DNA from: Pseudomonas sp. B28(2017)
Lineage (GTDB): Bacteria; Pseudomonadota; Gammaproteobacteria; Pseudomonadales; Pseudomonadaceae
Reading direction: 5' to 3'
DNA: 64,000 bases
NCBI RefSeq assembly: GCF_002113025.1
Contig: NZ_NEJH01000002.1
Span: forward strand, 248,001-312,000
The notes under the pieces were generated by a model. It had not been told where the DNA came from. It saw nothing but the letters and a program-made list of their open reading frames with translations, and made no database searches. The position numbers were made by a program, and so were the translations under genes. Of the stretch, positions 8,470-17,524 are shown piece after piece. Within the stretch, counting starts at the first letter, position 1. Each line of letters opens with the position of its first letter.

Positions 8470-9219
8470 TTAGATTACCTTCGCTTCGTTTTTCAGTTTC
8501 TCGACCAGTTCAGCCACCGACTTGACCTTGATACCCGCGCTGCGTGCAGCAGGCGCTTCGACTTTCACGGTCTTGTTGGTGGAGGCGGTGGAAACGCCCA
8601 AAGCGTCCGGAGTCAGCGTCTCGAGAGGCTTCTTCTTGGCTTTCATGATGTTTGGCAGAGACGCGTAGCGCGGCTCGTTCAAACGCAGGTCGGTGGTGAC
8701 GATGGCTGGCAGTTTCAGGGAAACTGTCTGCGCGCCGCCGTCGATTTCACGGGTGACAGCCACGCTGTCGCCACTGATTTCGACTTTCGAAGCGAACGTG
8801 CCCTGACCGTAGCCGCTCAGTGCAGCGAGCATCTGGCCGGTCTGGTTGTTGTCGCTGTCGATGGCTTGTTTGCCAAGGATCACCAGCTGAGGCTGTTCCT
8901 TGTCGACAACGGCCTTCAGCAGCTTGGCAACAGCCAGGGAAGTCAGGTCTTCGGCGGACTCGACGAGGATGGCGCGGTCGGCACCCAGAGCCAGCGCGGT
9001 GCGCAGTTGCTCTTGAGCGGTGGACGGGCCTACGGAGACGACGACGATTTCAGTCGCAACACCCTTCTCTTTCAGGCGTACGGCTTCTTCCACGGCGATC
9101 TCGCAGAACGGGTTCATCGACATCTTGACGTTGGCAAGATCGACGCCGGAATTGTCCGCCTTGACGCGAACCTTGACGTTGTAATCCACAACGCGTTTGA
9201 CAGCTACAAGAACCTTCAT
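8470..9219 (-). CDS. etfB: Electron transfer flavoprotein beta subunit
   Basis: 249 residues, the full family length. EtfB holds AMP and forms the dehydrogenase docking surface of the heterodimer. Visible features are the N-terminal [20 protein letters not shown], the [15 protein letters not shown] segment, the adenine-nucleotide region [20 protein letters not shown] and [20 protein letters not shown], which includes the dehydrogenase-recognition loop. It is the first gene of the etfBA operon and is divergent from etfQO across 548 bases. Confidence 0.98.
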   Translation of the reverse strand: MKVLVAVKRVVDYNVKVRVKADNSGVDLANVKMSMNPFCEIAVEEAVRLKEKGVATEIVVVSVGPSTAQEQLRTALALGADRAILVESAEDLTSLAVAKLLKAVVDKEQPQLVILGKQAIDSDNNQTGQMLAALSGYGQGTFASKVEISGDSVAVTREIDGGAQTVSLKLPAIVTTDLRLNEPRYASLPNIMKAKKKPLETLTPDALGVSTASTNKTVKVEAPAARSAGIKVKSVAELVEKLKNEAKVI

Positions 9220-9596
9220 GGATTCCTCGTTACTCTCCGGTGAAAAGAAAGTCGCCTAGGCGAACCTGGCGGTTGATGCTCATCGGGCGCAAGGGCACCT
9301 CTAAAAACGCCGGCAAACGTGTCAAGTGACCATCGCTCATGATGTGGATGACCGTTCGTCAGAGGTGACTGACGAGTCATTCAACATCGCGGCGTGTAAA
9401 CTGCGCACCAGACCCGCACGGCGCTTCACTCTCTACTGCCATCGCCCTGTCTTTAGAGGTGCTCTTGAAACCAACAGTCAGCCTACGGCGAGCGCAAAAC
9501 CGCCCGTATCTTGACCGGAACGCCTATTCCGGTCAATACGCCAAAACAGCCGTTCATAAGGCGCGTGACTTTGATTTCTCTGGCTTTGAGCCAATT

Positions 9597-9610
9597 CAAA
9601 CAAACGTTTG
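9597..9610. promoter_or_regulatory. PsrA-type operator
   Basis: CAAAC-AAAC-GTTTG fits the published PsrA consensus (C/G)AAAC-N2-4-GTTT(G/C). It ends two bases before the -35 of the etfQO promoter, where a bound TetR-family repressor would block RNA polymerase. From memory, etf genes have been reported as PsrA targets in P. aeruginosa. Confidence 0.7.
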
Positions 9611-9612
9611 TA

Positions 9613-9641
9613 TTGGACGCTGAGAGTGGTGTAGATATAAT
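9613..9641 (+). promoter_or_regulatory. sigma70 promoter of etfQO
   Basis: TTGGAC (9613-9618), a 17-base spacer and TATAAT (9636-9641), an almost perfect consensus. Transcription should start near 9648, giving a leader of about 120 bases. Confidence 0.8.
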
Positions 9642-9767
9642 GCGCCACCCAAAGAGAAAGGTGGTCAATCGATTGTCCGCTTCCGGCGCTGCGCCGGGAT
9701 TCATGGATGCGACACCCAACCTCCAAATTAGAAAAAAAACTGTTGAGCCTTGAGTAGGAGATAACCT

Positions 9768-11432
9768 GTGGAACGCGAATACATGGAATTCGACGTGGTC
9801 ATCGTCGGTGCCGGCCCCGCTGGTCTTTCCGCCGCCTGCCGCTTGAAGCAGAAGGCCGCCGAAGCCGGTAAGGAAATCAGCGTCTGCGTGGTCGAAAAAG
9901 GCTCCGAAGTCGGTGCTCACATTCTGTCCGGTGCCGTGTTCGAACCACGCGCCCTGAACGAACTGTTCCCGGACTGGAAGGAACTCGGCGCACCGCTGAA
10001 CACCCCCGTCACCCGCGACGACATCTTCGTTCTGAAGAACGCTGAAAGCGCGCAGAAAGTTCCGGACTTCTTTGTGCCCAAGACCATGCACAACGAAGGC
10101 AACTACATCATATCCCTGGGCAACCTGTGCCGCTGGCTGGCCCAGCAGGCCGAGAACCTGGGCGTGGAGATCTACCCGGGCTTCGCCGCCCAGGAAGCGC
10201 TATTCGACGAGAACGGCGTGGTGCGCGGGATCATCACCGGTGACCTGGGCGTCGACCGCGAAGGAAATCCGAAGGAAGGCCTGTACACCCCGGGCATGGA
10301 ACTGCGTGGCAAGTACACGCTGTTCGCCGAAGGTTGCCGTGGCCATATCGGCAAGCAACTGATCAAGCGTTTCAACCTCGACAGCGATGCCGACGCCCAG
10401 CACTACGGCATCGGCCTGAAAGAAATCTGGGAAGTCGACCCGGCCAAACACCAGCCTGGCCTGGTGGTACACACCGCCGGTTGGCCGATGGACATCATGG
10501 GCACCGAGAACACCGGTGGCTCGTTCCTCTATCACCTGGAAAACAATCAGGTGGTAGTCGGCCTGATCGTCGACCTGTCCTACAGCAACACCTACCTGTC
10601 GCCGTTCGACGAGTTCCAGCGCCTCAAGCATCACCCGGTGCTCAAGCAGTACCTGGAAGGCGGCAAGCGCATCAGCTACGGCGCCCGCGCAATCTGCAAG
10701 GGCGGCCTGAACTCGCTGCCGAAAATGGTCTTCAAGGGCGGCGCGCTGATCGGTTGCGACCTCGGCACCTTGAACTTCGCCAAGATCAAAGGCAGCCACA
10801 CCGCGATGAAGTCCGGCATGCTCGCCGCTGAATCCGTGGCTGACGCGCTGTTCGCAGAGAAGGACGGCACCGACGAACTGACTACCTACGTTGACGCGTT
10901 CAAGAAGAGCTGGCTCTACGACGAACTGTTCGCAAGCCGCAACTTCGGCCCGGCGATCCACAAGTTCGGCGCCATCGTCGGTGGCGGTTTCAACTGGCTG
11001 GACCAGAACATCTTCGGCGGCAAACTGCCGTTCACCCTGCACGACACCAAGCCGGATTACGCGTGCCTGAAACTGGCGGCCGACTGCAAGAAGATCGACT
11101 ACCCGAAACCGGACGGCAAGATCAGCTTCGACAAACTCAGCTCGGTATTCATCTCCGGTACCAACCATGAAGAAGAGCAGCCGTGCCATCTGAAGCTGGC
11201 CGACGCGAGCATTCCGCTGGCAAAGAACCTGCCGCTGTATGACGAACCTGCCCAGCGTTACTGCCCGGCCGGCGTATACGAAGTGGTGACCAAGGAAGAC
11301 GGCGAGAAGCGCTTCCAGATCAACGCCCAGAACTGTGTTCACTGCAAGACCTGCGACATCAAGGACCCTGCGCAGAACATCACCTGGGTGGCGCCGGAAG
11401 GTGCCGGCGGCCCGACTTACCCGAACATGTAA
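9768..11432 (+). CDS. etfQO: Electron transfer flavoprotein-ubiquinone oxidoreductase
   Basis: 554 residues starting at GTG 9768 behind TAGGAG (9755-9760). The enzyme takes electrons from ETF and reduces ubiquinone at the inner membrane. It has the N-terminal FAD fold (VVIVGAGPAGLSAACRL), a central ubiquinone-binding region with a GGxxx-rich segment (YGARAICKGGLNSLPKMVF), and a C-terminal 4Fe-4S ferredoxin-like domain with Cys in RYCPAG, CVHCKTC and the following DIKDP. The length is normal. It is followed by a terminator and divergent from etfBA. The adjoining operator suggests fatty-acid-responsive control. Confidence 0.97.
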   Translation: MEREYMEFDVVIVGAGPAGLSAACRLKQKAAEAGKEISVCVVEKGSEVGAHILSGAVFEPRALNELFPDWKELGAPLNTPVTRDDIFVLKNAESAQKVPDFFVPKTMHNEGNYIISLGNLCRWLAQQAENLGVEIYPGFAAQEALFDENGVVRGIITGDLGVDREGNPKEGLYTPGMELRGKYTLFAEGCRGHIGKQLIKRFNLDSDADAQHYGIGLKEIWEVDPAKHQPGLVVHTAGWPMDIMGTENTGGSFLYHLENNQVVVGLIVDLSYSNTYLSPFDEFQRLKHHPVLKQYLEGGKRISYGARAICKGGLNSLPKMVFKGGALIGCDLGTLNFAKIKGSHTAMKSGMLAAESVADALFAEKDGTDELTTYVDAFKKSWLYDELFASRNFGPAIHKFGAIVGGGFNWLDQNIFGGKLPFTLHDTKPDYACLKLAADCKKIDYPKPDGKISFDKLSSVFISGTNHEEEQPCHLKLADASIPLAKNLPLYDEPAQRYCPAGVYEVVTKEDGEKRFQINAQNCVHCKTCDIKDPAQNITWVAPEGAGGPTYPNM

Positions 11433-11449
11433 GCCGAACCGCGAACATC

Positions 11450-11475
11450 AAGGCTCCCGAAATGGGGGCCTTTTT
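11450..11475 (+). terminator. Terminator of etfQO
   Basis: GGCTCCC-GAAAT-GGGGGCC stem-loop followed by TTTTTG, about 18 bases after the stop codon. Confidence 0.8.
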
Positions 11476-11507
11476 GTTGCCTGCGATTTAAGCCGCATCC
11501 CCCCCTG

Positions 11508-11594
11508 AGGGAGCGAGCCTGCTCGCGAAGACAGTTGTTCACTCAACATTGATGTCGACTGATACACCGCATTCGCGAGCAGGCTCGCTCCCAC
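11508..11594. repeat. REPIN
   Basis: GAGGGAGCGAGCCTGCTCGCG and its inverted copy CGCGAGCAGGCTCGCTCCCAC flank about 45 bases of spacer. It lies between the convergent ends of etfQO and the iclR-type gene. Confidence 0.9.
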
Positions 11595-11606
11595 ATTAAA
11601 TGGTGT

Positions 11607-12410
11607 TCAAACCTTGAGGCCCAGCTCCGCCGACAACCGCGCCGTAACGCCTTTGATCAATGGAATCAACTCGGCCATTTTTTCCAGCGGCATGTAAGGC
11701 ACGGTACTGGCAATGCTGATGCCGGCGACGATGCGTTTGCTGGCATCGCGGACCGGCGCCGCCACGCAACGGATCGACGGCTCGTTATCTTCCAGATCGA
11801 AGGCGTACCCGCCAGCCACGTACTCGATCATGCGCTGCTCGAACTGCTCCCAGGATTGCTCCGGGTGCTGCGGCCAGAACTGGTTTTTCCCACCCATCGG
11901 CAGGCTGACTTCGTACAGGCGCTGCCACTCTTGCGGTGAATCATCGAGCATCAGTGCCTTGCCGATTCCGGTGCGCGCCAATGGCATGCGATGGCCGACC
12001 CGTGAACGCATTTCCGGGCCATTGCGCCCCGGGTTCTTGTGCAGGTACAGCACTTCGTCGTCTTCACGTATCGCCAGGTGAATGGTGTCGCCGGTCAACG
12101 CCGACAACTCATCCAGATACGGCCCGGCCAGGGTCACCAACGGCAGCTCTTCACGGGCCTGAAAACCCAACTCGATCAGTTTCGGCCCCAGCAGATAACC
12201 GACTTGCGGCACCACCCGCAGATAACGCTCGTCGACCAGGCAACTGGCCAGGCGATGGGTGGTGCTGCGCGTAGTGCCGATCAGCCGGGCGATTTCCTTG
12301 AGATCGCGGGCACCGCTGGCCACGGCCTGGACCACACCCAGCCCGCGAAGCAGGGTCTGGGTGCCGGTCGGCGCGGCGTCCTTGGCGATTTTTGGGGCGT
12401 CTTCCTGCAT
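11607..12410 (-). CDS. IclR-family transcriptional regulator of the galactonate operon
   Basis: 267 residues. The winged helix is at about residues 20-80 (LLRGLGVVQAVASGARDLKE, IGTTRSTTHRLASCLV). The C-terminal IclR ligand domain (about 95-265) includes DTIHLAIREDDEVLYLHKNPG, MPLARTGIGKALMLDDS and IRCVAAPVRDASKRIVAGIS. It is the last gene of the leftward dgo cluster, 60 bases after dgoT. The sequence suggests it controls the operon, probably sensing galactonate or KDGal. Enterobacterial dgo operons use a GntR regulator (DgoR) instead. Confidence 0.88.
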   Translation of the reverse strand: MQEDAPKIAKDAAPTGTQTLLRGLGVVQAVASGARDLKEIARLIGTTRSTTHRLASCLVDERYLRVVPQVGYLLGPKLIELGFQAREELPLVTLAGPYLDELSALTGDTIHLAIREDDEVLYLHKNPGRNGPEMRSRVGHRMPLARTGIGKALMLDDSPQEWQRLYEVSLPMGGKNQFWPQHPEQSWEQFEQRMIEYVAGGYAFDLEDNEPSIRCVAAPVRDASKRIVAGISIASTVPYMPLEKMAELIPLIKGVTARLSAELGLKV

Positions 12411-12470
12411 ATCCAGCCTTTACCGTTGAGCGAGTGAACGGGCGGCATTATGGTCGCCCGCGTGCCACGA

Positions 12471-13781
12471 CTACAACTTGATACGCTCGACCTTGCCCAC
12501 CAGCAGGATGTAGGACAGTGCGCCAATCAACGCCAGCACCGAGATGTAGGTAATCGCCGGGGCAAAGGAATCACCCGTCGCGAGAAAACCGATCACGATA
12601 GGCGTGGCAATCGCCGACAGGTTGCCAATGAAGTTGAACACCCCGCCGGTCAGCCCGAGCAAGCGCGCCGGAGCAAGTGTCGACACCAGCGACCAGGTGA
12701 TCGAAGCCAGCCCGTTGCCGAAGAATGCGAGCGCGAGGAAGGCAATCACCAGCGGCATCGACTCGACGAAGTTGGCGCCGATGATCGAGGTGGAGATCAG
12801 CAAGCCGCTGATGATCGGCAATTTGCGGGCGAACCCCACCGTGCAGCCGCGACGGATCAAAAAGTCCGAGAAGAAGCCGGAACACAACACACCGACAAAC
12901 GCGGCGAGAAATGGCAGCGACGCCAACAGCCCGGACTTGATGAAGTCCATGCCGCGATATTTCACCAGGTAAGTCGGGAACCAGGTGAGGAAGAACCACA
13001 GCGTCGAGTTGAGGCAGAACTGCCCGAGATAGATGCCCCAGAGTTTGCGTTTGGTCAGGACAATCCCCAGGTCGGTCCAGCTGAATCTGGCTTTGACCCT
13101 GGCCTGCTCGGCCTGGATGTCCACCAATCCACCGCCCTCGCGGATCAAGTCAATTTCCGCGTCATTGGCGCCTTTGAAATCCCGTGGCTCGCGATACACC
13201 GCGTACCAGATCACCGCCCACACGATGCCCACCGCGCCGGTGGAAACGAACACCATGTGCCAGCCGAATTCGTGCTGGAGCCAGGCCAGCACCGGCGTCA
13301 GGAATGCCAGGCCGACAAACTGCCCGGAGGTGTAGAAACCGATAGCCGTGGCGCGTTCGCGCTCGGGGAACCAGGTGGTGACCACGCGACTGTTGATCGG
13401 ATACGCCGGCGCTTCCAGGGCACCGACCGCCATGCGCAACACGAACAGCGCGATGAAGCTGGCAGCGAAGCCGAGCATCACCGTGGCCACCGACCACAGC
13501 AGCAATGCGAGGCTGTACAGAATCCGTGGCGGCACGCGGTCCACCAGCCAGCCACCGGGGATTTGCATCGCGGCGTAGGTCCAGCCGAAGGCAGAAAAGA
13601 TCAGGCCGACGTGAATCGGATCGATGCCCAGGTCACTGGTCAGCGCCGGGGCGGCAATCGACAGGTTACTGCGGTCCAGGTAGTTGATCACCACGGTGAT
13701 GAACAACAGCACCATGATGAAAAAACGCTTGCGGCTGGGCGTCACCAACGACGCCTGCCCGGTGAGGGTTTGCGGTTGCAT
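12471..13781 (-). CDS. dgoT: MFS transporter, D-galactonate permease type (ACS family)
   Basis: 436 residues with twelve predicted membrane helices. It has the ACS-family signature near the first helices (VINYLDRSNLSIAAPAL), the loop motif GWLVDRVPPR between helices 2 and 3, and an extended central cytoplasmic loop (about 195-235, with EREP-like charged residues). The family imports hexonates by proton symport. Position between dgoD and the IclR gene supports D-galactonate as substrate, although a glucarate- or galactarate-type specificity cannot be excluded. A REPIN separates it from dgoD. Confidence 0.88.
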   Translation of the reverse strand: MQPQTLTGQASLVTPSRKRFFIMVLLFITVVINYLDRSNLSIAAPALTSDLGIDPIHVGLIFSAFGWTYAAMQIPGGWLVDRVPPRILYSLALLLWSVATVMLGFAASFIALFVLRMAVGALEAPAYPINSRVVTTWFPERERATAIGFYTSGQFVGLAFLTPVLAWLQHEFGWHMVFVSTGAVGIVWAVIWYAVYREPRDFKGANDAEIDLIREGGGLVDIQAEQARVKARFSWTDLGIVLTKRKLWGIYLGQFCLNSTLWFFLTWFPTYLVKYRGMDFIKSGLLASLPFLAAFVGVLCSGFFSDFLIRRGCTVGFARKLPIISGLLISTSIIGANFVESMPLVIAFLALAFFGNGLASITWSLVSTLAPARLLGLTGGVFNFIGNLSAIATPIVIGFLATGDSFAPAITYISVLALIGALSYILLVGKVERIKL

Positions 13782-13838
13782 GGGGGGTGCCTCTTCTTAT
13801 GGTTATTGAGGTCGGTGTAAAGACAGATGCTGGCCCAT

Positions 13839-13929
13839 TGTGGGAGCGAGCCTGCTCGCGAAGGCAGTAGTTCAGTCGACATTGATGTTGGCTGGTCAAT
13901 CGCTTTCGCGAGCAGGCTCGCTCCCACAG
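13839..13929. repeat. REPIN inside the dgo operon
   Basis: TGTGGGAGCGAGCCTGCTCG and its inverted copy lie about 40 bases apart in the dgoD-dgoT gap. Folded in the transcript, it could stabilise the upstream dgoKAD message or reduce read-through into dgoT. Confidence 0.9.
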
Positions 13930-13955
13930 GGGTTCAATGTTGAATCAGCGGGATA

Positions 13956-15104
13956 TCACCACTCGGCAAAACTGCCATCGGCATGGCGCCAGATCGGGTT
14001 GCGCCAGCGGTGACCGATGGCAGCACGTTCGATCACGTATTCCTCATTGATCTCGATCCCCAGGCCCGGGCCGTTCGGGATCTTCACGAAGCCCTGGTCG
14101 TAGTCGAACACCCGTGGGTCTTTCACGTAGTCGAGCAGGTCGTTGCTCTCGTTGTAATGGATGCCCAGGCTCTGTTCCTGGATGAACGCGTTGTAGCAAG
14201 CCGCGTCCAGTTGCAGGCAGGCTGCCAGGGCAATCGGGCCCAGCGGGCAATGCAGCGCCAGCGCCACGTCGTAGGCTTCGGCCATGTTGGCGATCTTGCG
14301 CGTCTCGGTGATGCCACCGGCGTGGGACGCATCCGGCTGGATGATGTCGACATAGCCTTCGCTGAGCACGCGCTTGAAATCCCAGCGCGAGAACAGCCGC
14401 TCACCGAGGGCAATCGGCGTGCTGGTCAGCGGCGCCAGCTCCTTCAGTGCTTCGTAGTTTTCGCTGAGTACCGGCTCTTCGATGAACATCAACTTGTACG
14501 GATCGAGTTCCTTCATCAGTACCTTGGCCATGGGCTTGTGCACCCGGCCATGGAAGTCCACGCCGATACCCACGTTCGGGCCGACCGCATCGCGTACGGC
14601 AGCGACGTTGGCCAGGGCCTGGTCGACTTTGTCGAACGTGTCGAGGAACTGCAGTTCTTCGGTGCCGTTCATTTTCACCGCAGTGAAACCACGCTCGACC
14701 GCTTCTTTCGCCGCACGCGCCGTGTCTGCCGGACGGTCGCCGCCGATCCACGAATACACACGAATCCTGTCCCGCACCTGACCACCCAGCAGATCGCTGA
14801 CCGACACGCCCAGCGCCTTGCCCTTGATGTCCCACAAGGCCTGATCGATACCGGCCAGGGCGCTCATGTGGATAGCGCCACCACGGTAGAAGCCGCCGCG
14901 ATAGAGCACGGTCCAGATGTCTTCGATGTTGCGGGGGTCTTTGCCGATCAGGTAGTCGGACAACTCTTCAACGGCAGCGGCAACGGTGTGGGCACGACCT
15001 TCGACCACAGGCTCGCCCCAGCCGGTGACGCCTTCGTCGGTCTCTACCTTGAGGAAGCACCACCGCGGCGGAACGATGAAGGTAGTCAGTTTGGTGATTT
15101 TCAT
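13956..15104 (-). CDS. dgoD: D-galactonate dehydratase (enolase superfamily)
   Basis: 382 residues, matching the family length. The enzyme dehydrates D-galactonate to 2-keto-3-deoxygalactonate with Mg2+. The enolase-superfamily pattern is complete: N-terminal capping domain ([14 protein letters not shown]), barrel ligands in [17 protein letters not shown] and ALGERL, the catalytic region [16 protein letters not shown] and the [16 protein letters not shown] segment characteristic of galactonate dehydratases. It is third in the dgo operon, downstream of dgoK and dgoA. Confidence 0.96.
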   Translation of the reverse strand: MKITKLTTFIVPPRWCFLKVETDEGVTGWGEPVVEGRAHTVAAAVEELSDYLIGKDPRNIEDIWTVLYRGGFYRGGAIHMSALAGIDQALWDIKGKALGVSVSDLLGGQVRDRIRVYSWIGGDRPADTARAAKEAVERGFTAVKMNGTEELQFLDTFDKVDQALANVAAVRDAVGPNVGIGVDFHGRVHKPMAKVLMKELDPYKLMFIEEPVLSENYEALKELAPLTSTPIALGERLFSRWDFKRVLSEGYVDIIQPDASHAGGITETRKIANMAEAYDVALALHCPLGPIALAACLQLDAACYNAFIQEQSLGIHYNESNDLLDYVKDPRVFDYDQGFVKIPNGPGLGIEINEEYVIERAAIGHRWRNPIWRHADGSFAEW

Positions 15105-15166
15105 CTGTGCTCTCTTTTTATCAATGCAGCTCTTGATAGATGCAGCGCTCGCAGCGCCAAAAAGTC

Positions 15167-15787
15167 TTAGCGAAGGGCTTTCCAGGCAGCGACGTAAGCC
15201 TTGGCATTGGCCGCCACTTGCGCAGGCGTCATGCCTGGTTTGAACAGGCCGGAACCCAGGCCGAAGCCTTTGACGCCAGCGTCGATGAACACCTGCATGT
15301 TGTCAGGAGTGATACCGCCGACCGGCGCCAGAATCGTTCCCGCTGGCAGCACCGCGAGCCACGCCTTGACGACTGCCGGCCCCATCTGCTCGGCCGGAAA
15401 CATCTTCAGTACATCCGCACCCTCGGCCAGTGCCGCGAAGGCCTCGGTCGGCGTGGCGACACCCGGAGACAGGTACAAACCGGCCGCCTTTGCCGCACGC
15501 AGCACCTTGGGATCACTGTGGGGCATGACGATCACCTGGCCGCCCGCCGCTTTCACTTGCTCGACCTGCTCCGGCGTCAACACCGTGCCGGCACCGATCA
15601 GGCAATCGGCAGGCAAGGTACTGCGCAGGATACGGATACTGTCGTACGGTTCAGGGGAGTTGAGCGGCACTTCGATGACGCGAAATCCGGCAACGTACAG
15701 GACTTCGCCGATGGCGGCGGCCTCCTGTGGACGCAGGCCGCGCAGGATCGCGATCAGGCCGTTTTGCGCCAGCGCTTGTTTGAGCAT
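15167..15787 (-). CDS. dgoA: 2-dehydro-3-deoxy-6-phosphogalactonate aldolase
   Basis: 206 residues, a single KDPG/KDPGal aldolase barrel. It cleaves KDPGal to pyruvate and glyceraldehyde 3-phosphate. Visible motifs are [17 protein letters not shown] (Glu acid/base), [20 protein letters not shown] and the Schiff-base lysine in [12 protein letters not shown], with the phosphate-binding loop GGITPDN and GLGSGLF at the C-terminus. It starts 19 bases after the dgoK stop. Confidence 0.96.
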   Translation of the reverse strand: MLKQALAQNGLIAILRGLRPQEAAAIGEVLYVAGFRVIEVPLNSPEPYDSIRILRSTLPADCLIGAGTVLTPEQVEQVKAAGGQVIVMPHSDPKVLRAAKAAGLYLSPGVATPTEAFAALAEGADVLKMFPAEQMGPAVVKAWLAVLPAGTILAPVGGITPDNMQVFIDAGVKGFGLGSGLFKPGMTPAQVAANAKAYVAAWKALR

Positions 15788-15806
15788 GTCAGACCTCCAG
15801 GCAGGA

Positions 15807-16799
15807 TTAACGGGATGCGGTGGACGTGACCAGGCCGGCGGCGAGCGCCAGTTGCCACAATCCGCGTTCGGTGGCCTGTTCGGCCAGGGTCACCCGGGCA
15901 AAACCGCAGGCGTCGAGCGCACGGCTGTAGCGGGCGCAGAGTTGGGTATTGCCGATGAGGATGATCGACGGCAGGTGCACGCTGTTGCGCCGACGCCGCT
16001 GGACACTGGCCAGGGCCGCCAACTCGTGGCCGATCAGCAGGCCGGACAGGTAGTCCACCTGGGCGGTGGCGCTCAATTCGCCCGTCAGGCCCAGGCTACG
16101 GGCGCTGAACATCGTCGACAGCGGACCGGTTTCACCATCCGCCGACAACGCGAGCTGCACGCCGCGATCAAACGCGTCGCCATCGAAGGACCCGCCACGC
16201 TGCTGGGTGCGTCCGAGAATGCTGTGCTCGCTGAGCACGGCGAAGACTTCGCCGGTCATGAACGTATCGAAATGCACGATGCAGCCATCGGCCACTTCCA
16301 CCCATTTCGAATGACTGCCCGGGAGGCCGATCAACAGGTCAGCGCCCACCTCACCCGCCAGGTTATGCAGCACACCGAGCACCTGGGTTTCTTCGCCGCG
16401 CATCACGTTCGGCAAACGCGAGCGCTGGATGACGCCGGGCACGATGTGCACATCGACGCCGCACAGGCTGCGCACGGTTTGCAAGGAGGTACCAAGATTG
16501 GCGACGTTCGCCGGCGTGTTGCGGTAAGCCACTTCGCGCCACCCCTGGGCGCTGCCGACCATGCCGCAGGCAATCACCGGCAATTGCGGCTGCGCACCGA
16601 GCCAGTCGCCGCAAGCCTCGTCGAAGGCCAGTTCGAAACCATCGGTGCATTCCCGGCCGCCAATGATTCGCGGCGCCTTCGGCAGCTGCATGATCCCCGA
16701 CGACAGCGAACGCTGTTCGAGCACCTGCCCGCCTTCAGCCAGTTTGTAAGCACGTAATGAGGTCGTCCCCCAGTCGAGCGCGATCAATTGCGCCTGCAT
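15807..16799 (-). CDS. dgoK: 2-dehydro-3-deoxygalactonokinase
   Basis: 330 residues from ATG 16799 (ribosome site GGTGAAG). The frame is open further upstream but ATG 16799 gives the expected N-terminus (LIALDWGTTSLRAYKL, the phosphate-1 motif of the actin/hexokinase fold). Later motifs are CGMVGSAQGW, GLPGSHSKWVEV and IGNTQLCARYSRAL. It phosphorylates KDGal to KDPGal with ATP. It is the first gene of the dgo operon, behind an AT-rich control region with a long inverted repeat. Confidence 0.95.
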   Translation of the reverse strand: MQAQLIALDWGTTSLRAYKLAEGGQVLEQRSLSSGIMQLPKAPRIIGGRECTDGFELAFDEACGDWLGAQPQLPVIACGMVGSAQGWREVAYRNTPANVANLGTSLQTVRSLCGVDVHIVPGVIQRSRLPNVMRGEETQVLGVLHNLAGEVGADLLIGLPGSHSKWVEVADGCIVHFDTFMTGEVFAVLSEHSILGRTQQRGGSFDGDAFDRGVQLALSADGETGPLSTMFSARSLGLTGELSATAQVDYLSGLLIGHELAALASVQRRRRNSVHLPSIILIGNTQLCARYSRALDACGFARVTLAEQATERGLWQLALAAGLVTSTASR

Positions 16800-16862
16800 C
16801 GCTTCACCTGTTTTGGTTTTTGGCAGTGAGTGAGCGGGACTATAAACCTGCGCCGGGACAAA

Positions 16863-16897
16863 TCTCAATATATAAATATCAATCCCATATTATGAGA
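16863..16897. promoter_or_regulatory. Inverted repeat upstream of dgoK, probable operator
   Basis: TCTCAATATAT and ATATTATGAGA form 11-base arms matching at 9 positions in a 35-base AT-rich element, 64 bases upstream of the dgoK start. The surrounding sequence is markedly richer in A and T than the genes. It is likely bound by the operon's IclR-type regulator. Confidence 0.5.
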
Positions 16898-16910
16898 CAA
16901 GACAAAAAAA

Positions 16911-16980
16911 GATCGCAGCCTTCGACAGCGCCTGCAGGACATACGTCATCCCGATGCAGGCGCTGCCCAAGACTGCGATC
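16911..16980 (-). terminator. Nested palindrome, terminator after the GNAT gene
   Basis: Outer arms GATCGCAG (16911-16918) and CTGCGATC (16973-16980) enclose perfect 11-base arms CAGCGCCTGCA and TGCAGGCGCTG. On the minus strand a seven-T run follows. It lies 12 bases past the GNAT stop and just before the dgo control region. The GATCGCAGCC arm also looks like a dispersed repeat known from P. fluorescens genomes. Confidence 0.7.
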
Positions 16981-16992
16981 TCTTAAAAGTGA

Positions 16993-17475
16993 TCAGTTAC
17001 CCGCTGCGAAATCCCGCAGTACAGCCCCATCCATCCGATACCGAACCCATTCCTCCTGCGGCTGTGCCCCCAGGGATTTGTAGAATTCGATGGCCGGGGT
17101 ATTCCACTCCAGCACGCTCCACTCGAAACGGCCGCAGTCATTGGCGCAGGCGATTTTCGCCAGATGCCGCAGCAGGGTCTTGCCCGCTCCACCGCCACGC
17201 TGTTCCGGGGTGATGTAGAGGTCTTCGAGGTACAGGCAATTGCTGCCAAGCCAGGTGGAATAGCTGAAGAAGAACACCGCGAAACCGATGGGTGCACTGT
17301 CGCGCAGGCAGATCAGGCCATGGGCAGTGGCGCCTTCGCTGAACAGACTGCGCTCGATATCGGCAACGCTGGCGATGACTTCATGGCGGGCACGTTCGTA
17401 GTCGGCCAGTTCAGTGATGAACGCGAGAATTTGCGGTGCGTCACTGGGGGTCGCCGGGCGGATTTCGATCGTCAT
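16993..17475 (-). CDS. GNAT-family N-acetyltransferase
   Basis: 160 residues covering a single GNAT domain: N-terminal IEIRPATPSDAPQILAFI, central strand FFFSYSTWLGSNCLYLEDLYI, then acetyl-CoA loop PEQRGGGAGKTLLRHLA (the Q/RxxGxG/A motif) and C-terminal WNTPAIEFYKSLGAQPQEEW. It resembles diamine/spermidine acetyltransferase-like GNATs, but the substrate cannot be read from sequence. It is monocistronic with a strong terminator. Confidence 0.92.
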   Translation of the reverse strand: MTIEIRPATPSDAPQILAFITELADYERARHEVIASVADIERSLFSEGATAHGLICLRDSAPIGFAVFFFSYSTWLGSNCLYLEDLYITPEQRGGGAGKTLLRHLAKIACANDCGRFEWSVLEWNTPAIEFYKSLGAQPQEEWVRYRMDGAVLRDFAAGN

Positions 17476-17524
17476 GGACGTGCCTTGTCAAAAATGGAAA
17501 ACGCCATACTAAGTCGGCGCGGTA

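Larger units (their letters stand above)
9220..9767. other. Divergent control region between etfBA and etfQO
   Basis: 548 bases without a credible gene. The right part carries the etfQO promoter and a PsrA-type operator. The left part has a minus-strand TTGACA (9320-9325) followed after 16 bases by TAGAGG, a moderate candidate for the etfBA promoter. It overlaps a GTTTG half-site. The short open frames here lack ribosome sites. Confidence 0.6.

Noticed and set aside
7675..9243. Plus-strand 522-codon frame across etfA and etfB
   Set aside because: Antisense to two genes with full family signatures; composition is nonsense.
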